DNA of 64,000 nt from Myxococcus xanthus (GTDB lineage Bacteria > Myxococcota > Myxococcia > Myxococcales > Myxococcaceae): contig NZ_CP017174.1 of assembly GCF_006402735.1 (NCBI RefSeq), positions 4,343,001-4,407,000 of the forward strand, in the 5' to 3' direction. Positions 1 to 13,000 of this stretch are shown piece after piece (position 1 is the first letter of the stretch; each line of letters begins with the position of its first letter). The notes under the pieces were generated by a model. The model saw nothing but the letters and a program-made list of their open reading frames with translations. It was not told where the DNA came from and made no database searches. The position numbers and the translations under genes were made by a program.

Positions 1-1
1 C

Positions 2-1066
2 GAGCAGATGCAGGCACGCCAGCCGAAGGCGCTGGCCACGGTGAAACAGTTGCTGGCGGGTGGCGATGCCTTGCCGGTGTCTCGAGTGAAGGAGCGACTG
101 GCGGCAGGTGGCCTGCTCATCAACGGGTACGGCCCGACGGAGAATACGACGTTCTCCAGCACGTACCGGATGGAGAGGCCGGAGGAAGTAGGTGCCTCGG
201 TGTCCATCGGCCGGCCGGTGAAGAACACGGTGGCCTATGTGCTGGACGCGGGGATGCGTCCGGTGCCGGTGGGGGGGCCGGGCGAGCTGTACGTGGGCGG
301 AGACGGGCTGGCAGTGGGGTACGTGGGGCGCCCGGAGCTGACGGCGGAGCGCTTCGTACCGAGTCCATTTGGTGAGGGAGAGCGGCTGTACCGCACGGGG
401 GACGTGGTGCGGTGGCTGAGCAACGGGACGCTGGAGTTCCTGGGCCGAGCGGACACGCAGGTGAAGGTGCGTGGCTATCGGATTGAGCTGGGCGAAGTGG
501 AAGCGGCGCTGGCCCAGCACGGTGGCGTCAACGAAGCCGTGGTGGTGGCACGCGAGGATGGGAACGAAGGCAAGCGGTTGGTGGCCTACGTGACAGCGCA
601 GGAAGGTGCCTCGCTGGATGCGGGTGCACTGAGAAGCCACGTGAAGCAACGGCTGCCGGAGTACATGGTGCCGTCGGTGTATGTGGTGCTGGAGTCGTTG
701 CCGCTGACGCCCAACGGCAAGGTGGACCGCAAGGCGCTGCCCGCACCGGATGCACAGGGTCCGAAGACGGCGCACTTTGAAGCGCCCCGCACGGCGACTG
801 AGCAGAAGCTGGCGTCCATCTTCGCCGAGGTGCTCAACGTCGAGCGTGTCGGACTCGACGGAGATTTCTTCGAGCTGGGCGGACACTCGCTGCTGGCCAC
901 CCAGTTGGTGTCACGCGTCCGCGAGTCTTTCCAGGTGGAACTCCCCCTGCGGGACGTCTTCGAATCGCCGACGGTGGAGAAGCTCGCTCTTCGGCTGGAG
1001 GAACCGCAGGCGGGGGCTTCAGCCCTTCACGCACCGCCCCTGAAGCGGATCCCTCGGTTGGGGGCA
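2..1066 (+). other. NRPS module 0 (partial): C-terminal half of A domain plus PCP
   Basis: The window opens inside an A domain, just before the [10 protein letters not shown] stretch. The visible half-code is L299, G301, G322, T330, F331, identical to the same positions of modules 2 and 4-8, so this module probably also activates valine. The PCP serine codon is at 887-889. Its N-terminal A half and any C domain are outside the window. Confidence 0.93.
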
Positions 1067-4000
1067 CTGCCGCTGTCGTTCGCTCAGCAGCGACTGTGGT
1101 TCCTCGAACAGCTGGAGCCAGGGAGTCCCGTCTACAACATCCCCTTGGCCATCCGGCTTTCGGGCGCACTGCGGGTCGATGCACTGGAGCGCGCGCTTCG
1201 TGAGTTGGTGCGGCGCCACGAAGTCCTGCGAACGACGTTCCGCACCGAGGGCGGGGCGCCCGTACAGGTTGTCTCCCAGCAGGCGGTGAACGCACTGCCG
1301 GTGGCGGACCTGTCGTCGCTCTCGTCCGAGGCGGCCGAGGCGGAGGTCCATCAGCTGCTGCGTGAGGAGTCCCTCCGCGGATTCGACCTCGCCAGTGGGC
1401 CGTTGCTGCGCACACGATTGCTGAGGCGCTCCGAGGCGGAGCATGTGCTTCTGGCGAACATGCACCACATCGTCTCGGACGGGTGGTCCATGGGCGTCAT
1501 CGTCCGGGAACTCGCGGCGCTCTACGGGGCCTTCCGCGAAGGACAGCCGTCGCCGCTGCCTGAACTGGACGTGCAATACGGTGACTTCTCCGCGTGGCAG
1601 CGCGCCTGGCTGGAGAGTGGCGCGCTTCAGCGGCAACTGGACTGGTGGCGTCAACAGCTCGAAGGGGCCCCTCACGTCCTCTCGATTCCCACGGACAGGC
1701 CGCTGCCCGCGGTTCAGACTTTCCGAGGCGCGAATCTCCGGGTGAGCATCCCACCGGCGTTGACCTCAGGCGTGAAGGCACTGGCGCAGCGACATGGTGC
1801 AACGCCGTTCATGGTGCTGCTGGCGAGCTTCCAGGCGTTGCTGGCCCGGTACTCGGGGCAGGACGACCTGGTGGTGGGAACGCCCGTCGCCGGACGTAAC
1901 CGCGCGGAGACAGAAGGGCTCATCGGCTTTTTCGTCAACACCCTGGCGCTGCGGGCACGTCCGTCCGCCGATAAGCCGTTCCTCACGTTGCTTCGCGAGG
2001 TGAAGGACGCGGCGCTGGGTGGCTACGCGCATCAGGACGTTCCATTCGAACAGCTCGTGGAAGCGCTCCAGCCGGAACGCACGCTCAGCCACTCGCCGCT
2101 GTTCCAGGTGATGTTCTCCCTGCAGAACACGCCGGTGCCGGAGGCGTTCGTGCCCGGGCTCTCGATGAGCGCGATGGACACGGAGATCGGCGCCGCGAAG
2201 TTCTTCCTGACGCTGGCGTTGGAGGACCTGCCGGACGGCTTCTCCGGCGTCTTCGAGTACAACGCGGACCTCTTCGAGACGGCCACCGTTCAGCGCATGG
2301 CCGCGCACTGGCTCACGCTGTTGGAGGCTGCCGTGGCCTCCCCGAGTCGCCGTTTGTCCGAGCTGCCGCTGCTCTCTCCTAAGGAGCGGCACCAGCTCCT
2401 GGTGGAGTGGAACGACACCACAGCGGAGTATCCACGCGATACGCCCGTGCACGTGCAGTTGGCGGACCTGGCGACGCGCATTCCGGAAACGGTGGCGCTC
2501 ACTTGGGAGGGTGGGCAGCTTACTTTCGCGGAGCTGATGGCGCGGAGCCGCTTGTTGGCGGCGCATTTGCGGCGCTTGGGGGTGGGGCCCGAGGTCCGGG
2601 TGGGCCTCTTCGCGCGCCGATCGCCGGAGCTGGTGGTGGGACTGCTCGCCATCCTGGAGGCCGGTGGTGCCTGGGTGCCGCTGGAGCCGGATGCTCCCCG
2701 TGAGCGGCTGGCGCGCATCCTGGAGGACGCGGCGCCCGCGGTACTCCTCACCCAGCGGGCGTTGCGAGACCTGGCGCCCGCGACCTCGATGCCCGTGGTG
2801 TTGATTGAGGATGACCTTGGGTCAGTCGCCGCTGAGGTTTGGGATGCGAGCGCGGTGGCGGACAACGCCGCCTACGTCCTCTTCACCTCCGGGTCGACGG
2901 GCCGTCCGAAGGGCGTGCTCGTCTCCCACCGCGCATTGGCGCGACACACGGCGTGGTTCATCGCCACGTTGAAGCTGGGCACGGGAGACCGGGTGTTGCA
3001 GAAGGCCTCTGCTGGCTTCGACGCCTCGGTGCCCGAGTTGCTGGCCACGCTGGTCTCTGGTGCTCGGCTGGTCATCGCACCGCCTGATGCCGAGAGCGAC
3101 ACCGAGGTGCTGCTGGCCGCGTTGGAACGCCTGCAGGTCACGGTGCTCCAGTTGGTTCCGTCGCAGCTTCGCGTCCTGTTGGCGCACGAAGGTGTGGCGC
3201 GAGCTGCGGGCCTGAGGGTGCTGGTATCCGGGGGCGAGGCGCTGCCGGTGGAGCTCGTTCACCAGGCCCGGGCGCGGTTGCCGTCCACGACCATCATCAA
3301 TGCGTACGGACCGACCGAGACCACGGTCGATGCCACGGCCTGGCTGGGAGGCGACCTGGGCGAAGGCCCCTTCGCGCCCATTGGCCGACCCATCGCGAAC
3401 ACCCAGGCGTACGTCCTGGATGCACAGGGCCAGCCTGTCCCAGTGGGCGTCCCGGGAGAACTCTTCGTCGGTGGAGATGGCTTGGCGCGCGGGTATGTGG
3501 GCCGGCCGGACCTGACGGCGGAGCGTTTCGTGCCGGGCGCCTTGGGTCATGCGCCGGGCGCCCGGCTCTACCGCACGGGTGATCGGGTGCGGTGGCGCTC
3601 GGGAGGTTCGCTGGAGTTCCTGGGCCGTGTGGACACGCAGGTGAAGGTGCGAGGGCACCGCGTCGAACCCGGTGAGGTGGAAGCGGTGCTTGCGGAGCAC
3701 CCGGCCGTCCACGTCGCCGTGGTGGTGGCGCGGAAGGACGTTTCGGATGAGACGCGGCTCGTGGCCTACGTGGTGCCAAGGGATGAGGCAGGAGCCGTGG
3801 ATGCCACGGCGCTGCGGGCCTTCCTGGCGGAGCGTCTGCCTCCGGCCATGGTGCCTTCGTGGTTCGTGGTCCTGGAGGCGCTGCCGCTGCTCCCCAGCGG
3901 GAAGGTGGATCGAAAGGCGCTGCCCGCACCGGACGTTGACGTCAGCGAGCGACAGTACGTCGCACCGCGCACCCCGACGGAAGAGCTGCTGTGCGGCTTC

Positions 4001-7000
4001 TTCAGCCGGGTGCTGGGCGTGGAGCGCGTGGGCATCCACGACGGATTCTTCGAGCTGGGGGGCCACTCGCTCCTCGCGACGCAGCTCGTCTCGCGGGTGC
4101 GTTCTGCCTTCCGGGTGGAACTCGCGCTGCGGGAGTTGTTCGAGGCGCCCACGGTGGCGGAGCTGGCGCGTCGCATTGATCTGGCGAAGCGGTCTGGGGT
4201 GGAGATGCCGGTGCTTCGGAGCCCGGCGGCGCCTCGCGCCCGTGAGCTGCCCTTGTCGTTCGCGCAGCAGCGACTGTGGTTCCTGGATCAGCTCCAGCCG
4301 GGGAGTGCGTTCTACAACGTGTCCGCGGTGGTGAAGTTGACGGGCCCGTTGGATCCGAGCGCGCTGGAGTGGAGCTTCGAGGAACTGGTGCGCCGTCATG
4401 AGGCACTGCGGACGACCTTCCGCGCCAAGGGGGGAACCCCGGTGCAGGTCATCTCGGCCGAGCCGACGCTCGCCTTCGCTGTGGTGTCCCTGGAAGCGCT
4501 GGAGGACACCGAGGGTGATGCCGCTGCGACGCGCTGGGCTGAAGAGGAGGCCCAGCGGCCCTTCGACCTGACGAAGGGGCCGTTGCTGCGTGCCACGTTG
4601 CTACAGCTGCGGGAGCGGGAGCGGGAGCACGTGCTGGTGCTGGTGATGCACCACATCGTGTCGGACGAATGGTCCATGGGCATCCTCGTGCGCGAGGTGG
4701 CCGCGCTCTACGAGGCGCTGTCCCAGGGACACCGCTCCCCGTTGCCGGACCTGCCGCTCCAGTATGGCGATTACGCTGTCTGGCAGCACGAGTGGCTGGC
4801 AGACGACGTGTTGGAGGCGCAGCTCGGATACTGGCGACAGCAGCTCGCTGGGGCGCCGAGTGCGTTGGCGTTGCCCACGGACAAGCCTCGCCCGGCGATG
4901 CAGACGTTCCGCGGGAGCATGAAGGAGGCGCTCTGGCCCTCCGAGCTATGGGCCGCGGCGAAGGCGCTCGGGCAGAGAGAGGGCGCGACACCGTTCATGG
5001 TGCTGCTCGCGGCCTTCCAGACGGTGCTGTCGCGCTACTCGGGCCAGGACGACGTGAGCGTGGGCTCACCCATCGCGGGCCGCACGCGCGAGGAGGCAGA
5101 GGGGCTGATTGGCTTCTTCGTCAACACGTTGGTGCTGCGGACGAAGGTGTCCCAGGTGTCGAGCTTCCGCGAGCTGTTGGCGCAGGTCCGCGAAGTGACA
5201 TTGGGTGCGTATGCTCACCAGGACGTGCCGTTCGAGAAGCTGGTGGAGGAACTCCAGCCCGAGCGCGATCTGAGCCGCAGCCCGTTGTTCCAGGTGACGC
5301 TGACGTTGCAGAACACGCCTTTCTCCGAGGTCCAACTGCGAGAGCTGACGCTGAAGGGCGTCGACGCCGGGGAGAGGACCTCGAAGTTCGATTTGTCGCT
5401 GCTCGCGGAAGAAGTGCCGCACGGGTTTTCCGTGGCGGTGAACTACAACAGCGACCTGTTCGAGGCCGCGACGATGGAACGGCTGCTGGGGCACCTGCGC
5501 GTGCTCCTGGAAGCCGCTGTGAGCGCTCCAGAGACGCGGCTGCTCGACCTGCCGCTGATGGGTCGTGAAGAGCAGCAGCAGTTGGTGAAGGAGTGGAGCG
5601 GGACGGCTTCTGCGTACCCACGCGATGCCAGCCTGAGTGTCCTCTTCGAGGAGCAGGTGCGGCGGACGCCGGACGCGGTGGCGGTGGAGCACGAGGACCA
5701 TCGGCTGACGTACGCGGAGTTGAATCGCCGTGCCAACCAACTGGCGCACCACCTGAGAAGCATGGGTGTGGGGCCTGAGGTGCGGGTGGGGTTGTGTGTG
5801 GAGCGCTCACTGGAGCTGGTGGTGAGCGTGCTGGGCATCCTGAAGGCGGGGGGCGTGTACGTGCCGCTGGATGCCAGCTACCCGCTGGAGCGTCTGGTAT
5901 GGATGAAGCGGGAGGCCGGCGTCGCGGTGCTGGTGGCGCAGGAGAGGCTGGCGGACGAGGTGGCCGCGGGCGGCGAGCTGGTGGTGTGCGTGGACACGGA
6001 GTGGGAGACGCAGATTGCCCTCCAGCCGGAAACCACGCCCAGCGCCAACGTGGGCGGTGGAAACCTGGCGTACGTGATGTTCACGTCGGGAAGCACGGGG
6101 AAGCCGAAGGGTGTGGGCGTGCCGCACCGAGCGGTGTCACGCCTAGTGCTGGGAACGGACTTTGCGCACTTCGGGCCTGAGGAGGTGTGGCTGCAACTAG
6201 CGCCCATCTCCTTCGACGCCTCGACGTTGGAGGTGTGGGGCGCGCTGCTGCACGGCGCGAAGTTGGTGGTGTACCCGGCGGGGACGCCGACGTTGGAGGA
6301 ACTGGGCCGGAAGCTGGAGTCTTCTGGCGTGACGTCGTTGTGGCTGACGGCAGCGCTCTTCGAGCAGATGCAGGCGCGGCAGCCGAAGGCCTTGTCGAGC
6401 GTCCGCCAGGTGCTCGCGGGTGGCGATGCCTTGCCGGTGTCTCGAGTGAAGGAGCGGCTGGCAGCGGGCGGTGTGCTCATCAACGGGTACGGCCCGACGG
6501 AGAATACGACGTTCTCCAGCACGTACCGGATGGAGAGGCCGGAGGAGGTGGGCGCCTCGGTGTCCATTGGCCGGCCGGTGAAGAACACGGCGGCCTATGT
6601 GCTGGACGGGGCAATGCGTCCGGTGCCGGTGGGGGTGCCGGGCGAGCTGTACGTGGGCGGAGACGGTTTGGCAGTGGGGTACGTGGGGCGTCCAGAGCTG
6701 ACGGCGGAACGCTTCGTACCGAGTCCATTCGGCGAAGGAGAGCGGCTGTACCGCACGGGGGACGTGGTGCGGTGGCTGGCCAACGGGACGTTGGAGTTCC
6801 TGGGCCGAGCGGACACGCAGGTGAAGGTGCGTGGCTATCGGATTGAGCTGGGCGAAGTGGAAGCGGCGCTGGCCCAGCACAGTGGTGTCAACGAAGCCGT
6901 GGTGGTGGCGCGGGAGGATGGAGGCGAAGGCAAGCGGTTGGTGGCCTACGTGACGGCACAGGAAGGTGCTTCGCTGGACACGGGTGCATTGAGAAGCCAC

Positions 7001-10000
7001 GTGAAGCAGCGGTTGCCGGAGTACATGGTGCCGTCGGCGTATGTGGTGCTGGAGTCGTTGCCGCTGACGCCCAATGGCAAGGTGGACCGCAAGGCACTGC
7101 CCGCGCCTGATGCAGAGCGTGCCGCAGGCGATCGCTTCGTTGCACCGCGTACCCCCGCTGAACAGAAGCTGGCATCCATCTTCGCCGAGGTGCTCAACGT
7201 CGAGCGCGTCGGGCTCGACGGAGACTTCTTCGAGCTGGGCGGACATTCGCTGCTGGCCACGCAGTTGGTCTCGCGTGTTCGCGAAGCCTTCCATGTCGAG
7301 TTGCCTCTACGGGACGTCTTTGAGGCGCCCACGGTTGAGAAGCTCGCCCAGCGGCTCGAGACGGAACCGAACGGCACGCAGGTGCTTCATGTGCCGCCGC
7401 CAACGCGAATTGAACGAACCGGGCCGTTGCCACTGTCGTTCGCGCAGCAGCGGCTGTGGTTCCTCGACCAGTTGGAACCGGGCAGCTCGTCCTACAACAT
7501 CCCTATCGCAGTGAAGCTGACGGGGACGGTGCGGGTGGACGCGCTGGAGCAAGCCTTCGAGGCGCTGGTGCTTCGGCATGAGTCACTGCGCACGACCTTC
7601 CAGAGCAGCGGTGGTGCGCCGGCTCAAGTCATCGCAGCGGAGTCAATGGTCGAGCTGCGACTGGTGGACCTGAGTGACCTGTCTGAGGCTGAAAGGCCCT
7701 CGGAAGCCCAACGCCTGATCGCCGAAGAGGCGGCGCTTCCGTTCAACCTGACGCGCGGCCCATTGCTGCGCACGGTATTGCTGAAGCAGTCCGAGCAGGA
7801 GCACGTGCTGGTGCTGGTGATGCACCACATCGTGTCGGACGGCTGGTCCATGGGCGTGCTCGTCCGCGAGGTCGCCGCGTTGTATGAGGCGTGCTCGCAG
7901 GGCCTGTCGTCACCGCTGCCGGAGCTTCCACTCCAGTACGCGGACTACGCGGTGTGGCAGCGCGAGTGGCTCCAGGGTGAGGTCCTGGAATCACAGCTCG
8001 CATGGTGGAAGGAGCAGCTCCAGGGGGCCTCGCAGGCACTGGAACTGCCCACGGACAAGCCGCGTCCCGCGGTGCAGACGTTCCGTGGCGCCAGCCGGGA
8101 TGTCCAGTGGCCGCGAGACCTGTGGGAGTCGGTCAAGGTGCTCGCGCATCGTGAAGGCGCCACGCCGTTCATGGTGCTGCTCGCGGCGTTCCAGACGGTG
8201 CTGTCGCGCTACTCGGGGCAGGATGACCTCTGCGTGGGCTCGCCCATCGCCAACCGCACCCGGGCCGAGACGGAGGGGCTGATTGGCTTCTTCGTCAACA
8301 CGCTCGTCCTGCGTGCGCGACTCACCGGAAACCCCACGTTCCGGGAGCTGTTGGCGCAGGTTCGCGAACGGACGCTTGGCGCGTATGCGCATCAGGACAT
8401 CCCCTTCGAGCGACTGGTGGAGGAACTCAAGCCAGACCGCGACTTGAGCCGCAGCCCGCTCTTCCAGGTGATGTTCATCCTGCAGAACACGCCCACCGTG
8501 GATCTGCACCTGCCGGGCCTGACGCTGGCGGGAATGGATGGTGACTCGCGCACGTCGAAGTTCGACCTCACCCTGGAGCTGGCCGAGACGCCGCAGGGGT
8601 TGTCAGTCAGCGCCGTGTACAACAGCGACCTCTTCGAGCCCGAGACGATGGACCGGCTGACGGGCCACCTGCGCGTGTTGCTGGAGGCCGCGCTCCAGAC
8701 GCCGGATACTCGGTTGGGCGAGCTGCCGCTGCTGGGCGCAGGAGAGCAGCGCCGGTTGCTCGTGGAGTGGAACGACACACGCAGCGACTTCGTTCCCAAC
8801 ACCATCCAGGCCCTCTTCGAGGCGCAGGCCGCGAAGACGCCTGATGCGCTCGCGGTCGTCGCCGAAGACTCACGGCTGACCTACGAGGCGCTGAACCGGC
8901 GGGCCAATCAACTGGCGCACCACCTGCGTTCGCTGGGCGTCGGTCCGGATGTTCCGGTGGGCTTGTACCTGGACCGCTCCGCCAGCGCGCTGGTGGGCCT
9001 GTGGGGCATTCTCAAGGCGGGTGGTGCCTATGTGCCGCTGGACGTCACGTTCCCGGTCGAGCGCATCCGAAGTGTGCTCGCGGACGCGGGTGCCCAGGCG
9101 CTGGTCACGCAGGCGGCCCTGGCGGAGATCCTGCGCTGGGACGCGGGCGGGGTGGTCCGTCTGGATGCGGACGCGTCTTCTCTATTGGAACGGAGCGAGC
9201 GCAACCCGGAGCCCTCGGCGGCGCCGGAGAACCTTGCCTACGTCATCTTCACCTCTGGCTCCACGGGGCGGCCGAAGGGCGTGGCCATCGAGCACCGGCA
9301 GCTGGTTCATTACGTAGAAGGCGCCTCGCGCCGGCTGGAGCTGCCGGAAGGCGCTTCGTTTGCTTCCGTGTCCACGCTGGCGGCGGATCTGGGCCACACC
9401 GCTGTCTTCCCCACGCTTTGCCAAGGCGGCGCGCTGCATCTCGTGTCTCGTGAATGCGCGGCGGACCCGTCCGCCCTGGCCGCGCTCTTCGAGCGCGAGG
9501 CCGTGGACTGCCTGAAGGTCGTCCCCGCTCACTTGCAGGCGCTCCTGGCCTCCGGGAAGCCCGAGCGGGTGTTGCCGCGTCAGCGTCTGGTGCTGGGCGG
9601 TGATGTCTCGGATTGGGCGTTGATGGACCGGGTGCACGAACTGTCGCCGGACCTGGTGGTGTTCAATCACTATGGGCCCTCCGAGACGACTGTGGGTGTG
9701 CTCACGCTCCAGGTGGAGCGTGGGCCTCAGGGGCGTGTGTCGGCGTCGGTGCCGCTGGGGCGGCCCATTCCGAACGCGCGCGTCTACGTGCTGGATGCGT
9801 ACCTGCGCCCGGTGCCCGTGGGCATTCCGGGAGAGCTGTGCATTGGTGGAAGGACCGTGGGCCGCGGCTACCTGGGCCGGGCGGACCTGACGGCCGAGCG
9901 CTTCGTGCCGGACGCGTACGCGGACGATCCGGGTGCGCGGATGTACCGGACGGGAGACCGGGCACGGCTGCTCGCGGATGGCCGGGTGGAGTTCCTGGGC

Positions 10001-13000
10001 CGCATGGATGACCAGCTCAAGGTTCGCGGCTACCGCGTGGAGCTGGGCGAGGTGGAAGCGGCGCTGGAGCGGCACCCCTCGGTGCGTGAGTCGGTCGTGG
10101 TGGCCCACGAGAGCGGGACGGATGGAAAGCGCCTGGTGGGCTACGCCGTGCCAAAGCCGGGCCACACCCTGGAGGTCGACACACTTCGTGACTTCCTGGG
10201 CCAGACGCTGCCTGACTACATGGTTCCGCAGGCCCTGGTGGTGCTGGAGGCGCTGCCGCTGACGCCCAACGGCAAGGTGGACCGCAAGGCGCTGCCTCCG
10301 CCTGACTTCCAGTCTGTGGATGCCGAGGCTGTTGTCGCGCCACGCACGGCCACGGAAGAACTGGTGGCGGGGCTGTTCTCCGAGGTGCTGGGGCTCGACC
10401 GTGTGGGGATCCACAGTGGCTTCTTCGAGCTGGGAGGGCACTCGTTGCTGGCGACGCAGGCCATCTCCCGCCTCCGCGGCACCTTCGGTGTCGAGCTGCC
10501 CCTGAGAGACCTCTTCGAGGCACCCACGGTGGCCGCGCTCGCCGCGCGGGTGGACCGTTGGGTGCGCGCCGGAGCGGGCTTCGCTGCACCTCCGTTGAAG
10601 CCTCGGACGGGACTGACGAGCGCACTGCCGCTGTCGTTCGCGCAGCAGCGCTTGTGGTTCCTGGAGCAGCTCGCGCCGGGGAGTGCCTTCTACAACGTGC
10701 CGGCGGTGGTGAAGCTGTCGGGACCGCTCGACGTGGCCGCACTGGAACGCAGCTTCGACGCGCTGGTTCGTCGCCATGAGTCCTTGCGGACGACTTTCCG
10801 CGCCGACGGTGGGACGCCCGTGCAGGTCATCTCGCCTGTGGGACAGGTGGTGTTCACGGTCGAGGACCTGAGCGGGCTCCCTGAATCGGAGCAGGAGGCA
10901 CAGCGCCGAGCGGACGTCGAGGCGCTTCGGCCGTTCGATCTGGCCAAGGGACCATTGCTACGGACCACGCTGCTTCGGCTCGGAGAGCGGGAGCACGTGT
11001 TGGTGCTGATGATGCACCACATCGTGTCGGACGGCTGGTCCATGGGTGTCCTCGTGCGAGAGGTCGCGGCGCTGTACGAGGCGTTCTCCCAGGGCCGTCC
11101 ATCACCCTTGCCGGAACTGCCAGTGCAGTACCCGGACTACGCGGTGTGGCAGCGGGAGTGGCTGAAGGGCGAGGTGCTGGAGGCGCAGCTCGGGTACTGG
11201 AAGCAACGTCTGGAAGGGGTGCCCGCGGCACTGGAGCTGCCGACCGACAAGGCGAGGCCCGCCGTTCAGACGTATGGCGGAGCTTTGCGGCACGAGGTGT
11301 GGCCGAAGGCGCTCTGGCGCGACATGGAGGCGCTCGGCCGTCGTGAAGGTGCGACGCCGTTCATGGTGTTGCTGGCTGCGTACCAGGGGGTGCTGTCCAA
11401 GTACGCGGGGCAGGAGGACGTGTGCGTGGGGGCTCCCATCGCGGGGCGCACGCAAGGCGAGACGGAGGGGCTGATCGGCTTCTTCGCGAACATGCTGGTG
11501 CTGCGGACGAAGGTGTCCCCGGCATTGAGCTTCCGTGAGCTGCTCGCTCAGGTGCGGGAGGTGACGCTCGGTGCGTATGCGCACCAGGACGTGCCGTTCG
11601 AGAAGCTGGTGGAGGAGCTTCAGCCCGAGCGTGACCTGAGCCGGAGTCCGCTGTTCCAGGTGACGCTGACGCTGCAGAACACGCCCGTGACGGAGGTGGC
11701 GCTCGGGGACGGCCTCACGCTGTCTGGCGTGGAGTCGGAGGGGCGGACGTCGAAGTTCGACCTCTCCCTGGTGGTGGAGGAAGTGCAGGACGGCGTGGTG
11801 GTGGCGGCGAACTACAACACCGACCTGTTTGAAGCAGAGACGGTGCGCCGGCTGCTCCATCATCTGAGGACCCTGCTGGAGACGGCCATCGCAGGGCCGG
11901 AGAAGCGGCTGCTGGATTTGTCGCTGATGGGCAGTGAGGAGCAGCATCGACTGGTGAAGGAGTGGAGTGGGACGGCTCCTGCGTACCCGCGCGATGCCAG
12001 CCTGAGTGTCCTCTTCGAGCAGCAGGTGCGGCGGACGCCGGACGCGGTGGCGGTGGAGTACGAGGACCAGCGGCTGACGTACGCGGAGTTGAATCGCCGC
12101 GCCAACCAGCTGGCGCACCACCTGAGAAGCATGGGTGTGGGGCCTGAGGTGCGGGTGGGCTTGTGCGTGGAGCGCTCACTGGAGCTGGTGGTGAGCGTGC
12201 TGGGCATCCTGAAAGCGGGAGGCGTGTACGTGCCGCTGGATGCCAGCTACCCGCTGGAGCGACTGGCGTGGATGAAGCGGGAGGCCGGCGTCGCGGTGCT
12301 GGTGGCGCAGGAGAGGCTGGCGGACGAGGTGGCCACGGGTGGCGAGTGGGTGGTGTGCGTGGACACGGAGTGGGAGGCGCAGATTGCCCTCCAGCCGGAA
12401 ACCACGCCCAGCGCCAACGTGGGCGGTGGAAACCTGGCGTACGTGATGTTCACGTCGGGAAGCACGGGGAAGCCGAAGGGTGTGGGCGTGCCGCACCGAG
12501 CGGTGTCACGCCTGGTGCTGGGAACGGACTTCGCACACTTCGGGCCGGAGGAGGTGTGGTTGCAACTGGCGCCCATCTCCTTCGACGCCTCGACGTTGGA
12601 GGTGTGGGGCGCGCTGCTGCACGGCGCGAAGTTGGTGGTGTACCCGGCGGGGACGCCGACGTTGGAGGAACTGGGCCGGAAGCTGGAGTCTTCTGGCGTG
12701 ACGTCGTTGTGGCTGACGGCAGCGCTCTTCGAGCAGATGCAGGCGCGGCAGCCGAAGGCCTTGTCGAGCGTCCGCCAGGTGCTCGCGGGTGGCGATGCCT
12801 TGCCGGTGTCTCGAGTGAAGGAGCGACTGGCGGCAGGTGGCCTGCTCATCAACGGGTACGGCCCGACGGAGAATACGACGTTCTCCAGCACGTACCGGAT
12901 GGAGAGGCCGGAGGAGGTGGGCGCCTCGGTGTCCATTGGCCGGCCGGTGAAGAACACGGCGGCCTATGTGCTGGACGGGGCAATGCGTCCGGTGCCGGTG

